DNA from: RGIG3528 sp964653855
GTDB lineage: Bacteria > Bacillota > Clostridia > Lachnospirales > Lachnospiraceae
Reading direction: 5' to 3'
Length of the DNA stretch: 16,808 nt
Assembly (NCBI GenBank): GCA_964653855.1
Contig: CAZZFV010000044.1
Location: 1-16,808 of the forward strand
Below are positions 12,092-16,808 of the stretch, one piece after another (position 1 is the stretch's first letter; the number at the start of each line of letters is the position of its first letter). The notes below the pieces were generated by a model that was not told the origin of the DNA, ran no database searches, and saw only the letters and a list, made by a program, of their open reading frames with translations. The position numbers and the translations under genes were made by a program.

Positions 12092-12868
12092 TTATTTTCT
12101 TTCATATATAAGTAAAAGTGTCCCGTTTTCCACCGACACACTTGCCCTTTTTCCGATAAATGAATTGCTCACTCCGAGCGCGCGCGTGTTTGTCAAATCG
12201 CCCTCGTATTCATATTTGAGTCCTTTTATCATAACACCGTGTGACACATCGGACAAAGAAATCACGGAAATGCTCCCTTTCATGATTGCGGGATAATTTT
12301 TTTTCGAATTATAAATAACCTCCGCCTTTACGCCGTTTCCCATCAAAAGCATCGTAACGCCTTTTTTTGCGTAATCCGCCATCAATTGCACATTTGCAAA
12401 GGTATGCGAAATCCTTGCGCCGCCGAGCCCGCCGTAAACGATAATTTTGTTGCATCCCTTTTCGCACGCAATTTGTACCGCAAGCGCCATGTCGGTATCA
12501 TCCTTTTCGACAGGCACGATTTTGTGCGGAATCTTTTTTAAAAGTTCGTTTATTTCTTCACCTGTCAATCCGCTTTCCGTTTCAAACGAATCCAAATCCC
12601 CCACAAAATAATCGGGAAGCATATCGTTTTTAAGCAAAAACTCAAGTCCCCCGTCCGCAGCCATCACATAGATGTCGTTAAGTCCCGCTCTCGTACCGCA
12701 CGCGGATTTACACGACTTACAGTTTCCCGTGCAAGTTATGCTTTTTTCTTCATCTTTTGATCCGTAGCCCGCCTTTAAAAGCAGCTTTATGAGCCCTTCC
12801 TTTTCACGCCCCATGGGAGACGCACCGATTATAATCGCCTCGCGGTCTTTGTTTGCAAGTGTATTCAT
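12092..12868 (-). CDS. thiN: Thiamine pyrophosphokinase with a four-cysteine insertion
   Basis: Makes thiamine diphosphate from thiamine and ATP. It has 258 residues against about 210-220 for typical enzymes. Catalytic-domain motifs are AADGG (70-74), GDLDS (90-94), EKDDTDMALA (121-130) and GGLGGARISH (146-155); a C-terminal beta domain with SNSFIGKRASVS follows. The extra length lies between the first strand (AIIIG, 11-15) and AADGG: about 40 residues including C46-x3-C50-x2-C53-x3-C57, which could bind zinc or an iron-sulfur cluster. AAGGA lies 7-8 bases before the ATG. Only 20 bases separate it from the HMA protein gene upstream, so they are co-transcribed. Confidence 0.9.
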   Translation of the reverse strand: MNTLANKDREAIIIGASPMGREKEGLIKLLLKAGYGSKDEEKSITCTGNCKSCKSACGTRAGLNDIYVMAADGGLEFLLKNDMLPDYFVGDLDSFETESGLTGEEINELLKKIPHKIVPVEKDDTDMALAVQIACEKGCNKIIVYGGLGGARISHTFANVQLMADYAKKGVTMLLMGNGVKAEVIYNSKKNYPAIMKGSISVISLSDVSHGVMIKGLKYEYEGDLTNTRALGVSNSFIGKRASVSVENGTLLLIYERK

Positions 12869-12888
12869 ATAAAAATCCTTTGCTTTCG

Positions 12889-13236
12889 CTATATTTTTTC
12901 CGCTTCGTATCCCGCGCGTGTAAGCGCTGTGAGTATCTCGCTGTCATCAACATCCGTTTCGTAAGATACGGTAAGGATGCCCTTTTTTAAGTTCACCCGT
13001 CCGGCAACGCCCTTTATGTCATTTACCACTTCTTCAACACGACCTTTGCAATGCCTGCAATGCATGCCGGTGACCTTAAAGGTGCGCTTATATGCCACAT
13101 GCGAAAGTTTTTTCTTTTTAATTTTTAAGTCACCGCTCCCGCAGCAGCCGCTTTTCCCCGCAAAATGGCGAACGGCATAAAATATGCCCGCTACCGCAGC
13201 GGCAACAAGAATTATTATAATAATCACGTTTTCCAT
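12889..13236 (-). CDS. Membrane-anchored heavy-metal-associated (HMA) domain protein
   Basis: It has 115 residues. Residues 4-22 are one hydrophobic helix, followed by a Cys-Cys motif (GKSGCCGSG, Cys31-32) and a basic linker (KIKKKK), which together resemble short FeoB-associated Cys-rich membrane proteins. Residues about 51-115 are an HMA ferredoxin-like domain with the metal-binding GMHCRHC (Cys60, Cys63), GVAGRVNLKKG and RAGYEAEKI. It probably holds or passes Cu+ or another soft metal at the inner membrane face. The ribosome site is poor (AAGGG is 14 bases away). It precedes thiN by 20 bases and follows the partial flavin-reductase-like gene by 17 bases. Confidence 0.85.
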   Translation of the reverse strand: MENVIIIIILVAAAVAGIFYAVRHFAGKSGCCGSGDLKIKKKKLSHVAYKRTFKVTGMHCRHCKGRVEEVVNDIKGVAGRVNLKKGILTVSYETDVDDSEILTALTRAGYEAEKI

Positions 13237-13253
13237 AGTTTTTCATAAATCCC

Positions 13254-13379
13254 TTACAAAAACTTTTTGCCCGATTTCCAAGCATCTCCGACCTTTTCAC
13301 CGATGACATGATAGGCGTTGTTAAAAGGATCGAATGTAATCGGCGCGATTTTCTTAATATCCGCCTTACCGTCCGTGAG
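13254..13379 (-). CDS. C-terminal end of a probable flavin reductase-like protein, cut by gap 2
   Basis: 41 codons and a TAA are visible after the N run. The end DPFNNAYHVIGEKVGDAWKS followed by GKKFL resembles the C-terminus of flavin reductase/FMN-binding split-barrel proteins, which often end with DP...YY..GEK.G.A...GK. Start, FMN site and most of the protein are hidden, so the call rests on family recall alone. It is on the same strand as and tightly spaced to the HMA gene. Confidence 0.4.
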   Translation of the reverse strand, partial: LTDGKADIKKIAPITFDPFNNAYHVIGEKVGDAWKSGKKFL

Positions 13380-13479
13380 NNNNNNNNNNNNNNNNNNNNN
13401 NNNNNNNNNNNNNNNNNNNNNNNNNNNNNNNNNNNNNNNNNNNNNNNNNNNNNNNNNNNNNNNNNNNNNNNNNNNNNNN
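13380..13479. other. Scaffold gap 2 (100 N)
   Basis: Exactly 100 N. Unlike gap 1, the flanks share no sequence and the left and right reading frames encode different proteins, so real sequence is missing and its true length is unknown. Confidence 0.95.
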
Positions 13480-13879
13480 ATGCCATATTTGTCCACATAA
13501 TTCTTTTTATCTTATCAATCACATATAAATCCGCCGGAAGCCAGTCTACGCTGTAAAGGGAATCCTTATCAAGCCATTTGGCAGCCATATGCTCTTTTAA
13601 AATAAGATCACCCGAAATAATTTTACACTCAAACACGTCCATTGTAAGGTGGAACTCGGGATAATCATATTCCACGGTATCGATTAAATCAAGTACCTCA
13701 ATTTCCGTATCAAGTTCTTCCTTTATTTCTCTTTTTAATGCGTCCGCAGCCATTTCTCCGGGTTCAAGTTTTCCTCCCGGAAATTCCCATTTACCTTTAA
13801 AATCGCCATATCCCCGTTCCGTCGCAAAAATGCGATTTGCAGAACAAATTACTGCCGCCGCAACATGAATTGTTTTCAT
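13480..13879 (-). CDS. MutT-type Nudix hydrolase, last residues lost in gap 2
   Basis: Hydrolyses nucleoside triphosphate derivatives such as oxidised or modified dNTPs. 133 residues are visible; MutT/CTG-pyrophosphohydrolase relatives are about 130-140 long, so it is nearly complete. The Nudix box spans residues 36-57: Gly36, Glu42, Arg50-Glu51, Glu54-Glu55; the usual final Gly is Asp57, which leaves the metal-binding Glu residues intact. WEFPGGK before it is typical of MutT. The ATG at 13879 follows AGGAGG by five bases. The helicase stop is only 11 bases upstream, so the ribosome site sits right at the junction and the two are likely translated together. Confidence 0.88.
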
Positions 13880-13890
13880 AGAATCCTCCT

Positions 13891-16644
13891 TTAGGTGAGG
13901 CCAAAATCGTATTGCAAATAGTCAGGCAAACTGTTTTCCATATGAATATCAAAAAGATATGTTCCGTTACCCGCATCGGTTTTACGAGGATTTGTTAATT
14001 TTCCTTTTCCGACATATGTAAACGGAAGCACAAGCCCGTTTTCCGTATTAACCTTTCTGATAAAAACATAAGCAAACGCACTGTTTATAAGCTTTTGCAA
14101 ATGAGAATCGGGAAGATTCGTCATCGACTCCCATTGAAAAATATCCGCTTGCAAAAATTTATCCTTATAATTTAACTTATCCGCCTCATCTAAATCTTTT
14201 TTTAGGGATGCAAATATAACGACAAAATCGTCATAATAATACGTTCCTACCTGATTATTTGCAGGATTTTTAAGTAACTTCAACTGAACCTGATCCATAC
14301 GGTAATTTTGCCAAAGTTTAAATCCCGTCTCGTCGCCGTTATCTGCCAAATATCGTATAAGCCCGTATTCTGTTAAATCCTCGTTATATTCCAAAAACTG
14401 ATCGTCAATTTTTACATCAAGCGTAAGCGCACTCTCGTCTCTTTTTACTATTTTCAAAAAGTCAAGCGCATGATTAAGCTCTTCTATTTTAAAATCCTTT
14501 ATATTATCCTTCAGATATTTTACCATTTCATCGTATGTTTTGCTTCCGCCAAGCAAAAATTTTACAATGTAATATTCATGTGGTCTTACAAGAGGCAAAA
14601 ATCCCGACAAATAATTTATAAACTCGACCTGGCTTTCTGTAAAAATCGGAAGGTTTTCTTCACCTATGCCTTTAAGAAAATTGTAATAGCTGCAATTTTT
14701 CCTGCCCTCGGTTTTTACACTCATAAAGCGTATCAAATCCGGCGCACAGTCATTATTGATATAATCAACATGCTTCGGATAAAATTCAGCCCCGATATAT
14801 TTTTTAAAATTGAAATAATCCTGCTTTAAATACTTTATTGCGTTAAAGTTTTCTTTATCAATATATTCAAGAATTTCCTCTTTGCTCAAATCGTCGATGT
14901 GAATTTCAACGCCGTATTCCGTGAGACCGAGCGCCTTAAAATCATCTTCTACAAGCGACGCCATCAGCCTCTTTTCCATAACAAAATTTTCCGATAGCGA
15001 ACCAAGTGCAAACGCAATCTGTACACTTCTTTTATAACTGTTTCCGATAAAATCAAGCACCGTGACGTATGTCTTATTTGTATACTTACGAAGTCCGCGC
15101 CCAAGCTGCTGAATAAATATCGTGGTTGATTCAGTCGGTCTCAAAAACAGCACCATGTTAACACCCGGAATATCAACACCCTCATTCAAAATGTCAACAG
15201 AAAACAAAATTTCAAGTGATTCCGAATCGCTTTGCAAATCGTTATACGCCCGCACACGTTCTCCGATATCATTTTTTCCCGTAAGGTATGCCGTTTTATA
15301 CCTTTCGCCGAGTGCCTCCGCCATCATCCTCGCATGCGTAACGTTACGGCAAAAAGCAAGAGCCTTTAATTTTCCCTGCGGACGGTGCTTTTCAATTTGA
15401 GCTGCCACAAAGTCACAATGATCCACATTTGCAAGCTGCGCAATCATTTTACGTTCTTCCGTTCCCGAGAGCCCATAATCCACAAGTTCATCTCTAATGC
15501 CATAATACTTAAAAGGAACAACCAAATCATTTGCAATGGCATCCCTGAGGCGTAATTCATACGGAACATTGTGGTCAAACAATTCAAATACATCCTGATT
15601 ATCAAGGCGTTCCGGCGTTGCCGTAAGCCCAAGCAAAAACTCCGGCTCAAAATATCCTATAATTTTTTTGTATGTTTCAGCTGCCGCATGGTGACATTCA
15701 TCAATCACGATATAATCAAATTCATTTTTTGAAAAAAGCTGAAGCGTATTGCACATGGTAATATTGGTTGCAAAAACAAAATCCGCTTCCGATTCCTTGC
15801 TTGTGCCGCTATATATTCCATATGTTACATTTTTCCCAAACACTTCCTGAAATGTCTCGAGAGATTTTTTCAAAATAGAACCTTCATGAACAATATAAAG
15901 CAATCTCTTCGGATTAAAATTAAGTGCATCAAATGCCGCAAGATACGTTTTTCCGCTTCCTGCAGAGGCAATCGCAAGCGCCTTATTTACTCCGGTTGCA
16001 CGATAACGGTTTAATTCCTTTAACGCTTTTTTCTGCATGTAATTCGGTTTAATTTTTGCGGCTGACAAATCATAATCCATATCCCAGCGTTCAATTGCAA
16101 AATTAAGCCTTGTAGCATATTTATTTATGAGTTCAATATTTAATAATTCCGTCTTTTCCCACTTGTCATCAAATTCTTTTTTTACATCATCATATATGCC
16201 GTTTTCAAACAAATCGGAAACAGCCAAATCCCATTCAATATTTTTAAGAAGCGCATATCTTGTAATATTTGATGAACCAATAACAATTTCCCTGTGATCA
16301 TCAAATTCAAAAAGATACCCCTTCGAATGATACCCAAGCGTCGAATAACCCGAATCATGAAAGCTTTCATATTCAAGGTGACAGGAAAAATTCGGGCACT
16401 TTTCCATCAATGTATAAAAGCTCTTAAGCGATTCTATGTCCGTAAAGTTCTGATATGTCGAAGTTATGATTCTGCCTGCCGCTCCCCGCTCCACTGCAGC
16501 TTCTATATCCTTAAAAAGTAAAACCAGGCCGGCTTTCTTTATAAAACTAACCGAAAAATCAAACGACTTGCAATGCCGCAAATTATCTTTTATTTTATCA
16601 AGGAACGAAACTTCCGTATAATTTGTCAAAAATTGGTTTGACAT
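13891..16644 (-). CDS. PLD-nuclease / SF2 helicase / DUF3427 protein
   Basis: It has 917 residues. N-terminal phospholipase-D-like domain (about 1-180) with one HxK motif, YHSKGYLF (His106, Lys108), and downstream IGSSN (122-126). SF2 helicase core (about 205-560): Walker A ASAGSGKT (Lys232), DEAH-like DECHH (Asp315), GLTATPER, a motif V-like ILNEGVDIPG and motif VI QQLGRGLRK (about 511-519). The remaining C-terminal part has the size and position of DUF3427. Proteins with this layout are thought to be DNA-acting restriction or repair helicases; the exact role is unknown. Start at 16644 is supported by GGGAG nine bases upstream. A sigma-A promoter precedes it and the Nudix gene follows by 11 bases. 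Confidence 0.88.
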   Translation of the reverse strand: MSNQFLTNYTEVSFLDKIKDNLRHCKSFDFSVSFIKKAGLVLLFKDIEAAVERGAAGRIITSTYQNFTDIESLKSFYTLMEKCPNFSCHLEYESFHDSGYSTLGYHSKGYLFEFDDHREIVIGSSNITRYALLKNIEWDLAVSDLFENGIYDDVKKEFDDKWEKTELLNIELINKYATRLNFAIERWDMDYDLSAAKIKPNYMQKKALKELNRYRATGVNKALAIASAGSGKTYLAAFDALNFNPKRLLYIVHEGSILKKSLETFQEVFGKNVTYGIYSGTSKESEADFVFATNITMCNTLQLFSKNEFDYIVIDECHHAAAETYKKIIGYFEPEFLLGLTATPERLDNQDVFELFDHNVPYELRLRDAIANDLVVPFKYYGIRDELVDYGLSGTEERKMIAQLANVDHCDFVAAQIEKHRPQGKLKALAFCRNVTHARMMAEALGERYKTAYLTGKNDIGERVRAYNDLQSDSESLEILFSVDILNEGVDIPGVNMVLFLRPTESTTIFIQQLGRGLRKYTNKTYVTVLDFIGNSYKRSVQIAFALGSLSENFVMEKRLMASLVEDDFKALGLTEYGVEIHIDDLSKEEILEYIDKENFNAIKYLKQDYFNFKKYIGAEFYPKHVDYINNDCAPDLIRFMSVKTEGRKNCSYYNFLKGIGEENLPIFTESQVEFINYLSGFLPLVRPHEYYIVKFLLGGSKTYDEMVKYLKDNIKDFKIEELNHALDFLKIVKRDESALTLDVKIDDQFLEYNEDLTEYGLIRYLADNGDETGFKLWQNYRMDQVQLKLLKNPANNQVGTYYYDDFVVIFASLKKDLDEADKLNYKDKFLQADIFQWESMTNLPDSHLQKLINSAFAYVFIRKVNTENGLVLPFTYVGKGKLTNPRKTDAGNGTYLFDIHMENSLPDYLQYDFGLT

Positions 16645-16678
16645 CTAATCGCTCTCCCATGGTTTTTTAGTATCTTTG

Positions 16679-16707
16679 ATTGTACCCTAATCACCCTAAA
16701 ATGTCCA
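16679..16707 (-). promoter_or_regulatory. Sigma-A promoter of the helicase/Nudix operon
   Basis: On the minus strand TGGACA (16707-16702), a 17-base spacer and TACAAT (16684-16679), close to consensus. The spacer contains TTAGGGTGATTAGGGT, a short tandem repeat. Predicted start near 16672, giving a leader of about 28 bases. I see nothing coding in 16708-16808. Confidence 0.65.
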
Positions 16708-16808
16708 CTTGGATTAAATTTCCCTTCCCTCCTCACATTTACAATTTTCCTCTTGCCAACTCCGAATTTTCATGCTACAACGCGTTCCGTTGGTTGGCGT
16801 ATGCTAAC

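Noticed and set aside
13130..13879. A 249-aa protein spanning gap 2 on the minus strand
   Set aside because: It joins the Nudix gene to an unrelated frame of the HMA region through 100 N; only the part before the gap is real.

Overview
The window looks like a piece of a metagenome-assembled genome from a gut or rumen Clostridium relative, most likely Lachnospiraceae (inference). Support comes from Gram-positive style ribosome binding sites (AGGAG/AGGAGG), a lipoprotein PstS, a hexameric-type glutamate dehydrogenase, a SERCA-like bacterial Ca2+ ATPase and a membrane-anchored HMA protein of a kind I associate with that family. Two runs of exactly 100 N are scaffold joins. No tRNA, rRNA, CRISPR array, transposase or integrase was seen.

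Layout. Bases 1-2475 (minus): the phosphate transporter genes pstS-pstC-pstA, with pstA cut by the left edge, a candidate Pho box upstream and a terminator-like hairpin between pstS and pstC. Bases 2599-4686 (minus): a gdhA plus nicotinamidase-like gene pair with a clear sigma-A promoter and a hairpin/U-tract leader, ended by a two-way terminator. Bases 4687-5199: an intergenic region with a strong unexplained hairpin and scaffold gap 1. Bases 5200-7842 (plus): a Ca2+-type P-ATPase.

Bases 7843-9349 are a mosaic. A secreted permuted papain-like protein gene and a small two-helix membrane protein gene lie between two perfect 50-bp copies of the ATPase 3' end. The second copy is followed by a covarying second terminator and a copied tail of the small membrane gene. 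Bases 9346-11086 (minus) hold the broken remains of what looks like a Wadjet/SMC-type plasmid-defence locus: a 131-aa winged-helix N-terminal fragment running out of frame into the C-terminal half of an SMC-like ATPase that has no Walker A.

Bases 11158-16808 (minus): mscL with an Asn/Lys-rich tail, preceded by two 51-bp covarying inverted-repeat elements around its promoter; thiamine pyrophosphokinase with a four-cysteine insertion; a membrane-anchored HMA metal-binding protein; the C-terminal end of a probable flavin reductase cut by scaffold gap 2; a MutT-type Nudix hydrolase; and a 917-aa PLD-nuclease/SF2-helicase/DUF3427 protein with its own promoter. The helicase and Nudix genes are tightly coupled and may act together in nucleic-acid defence or repair (inference).

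The least explained items are the mosaic island with its 50-bp duplicated gene end, the out-of-frame SMC remnant, the duplicated 51-bp elements before mscL, and the gdhA leader.
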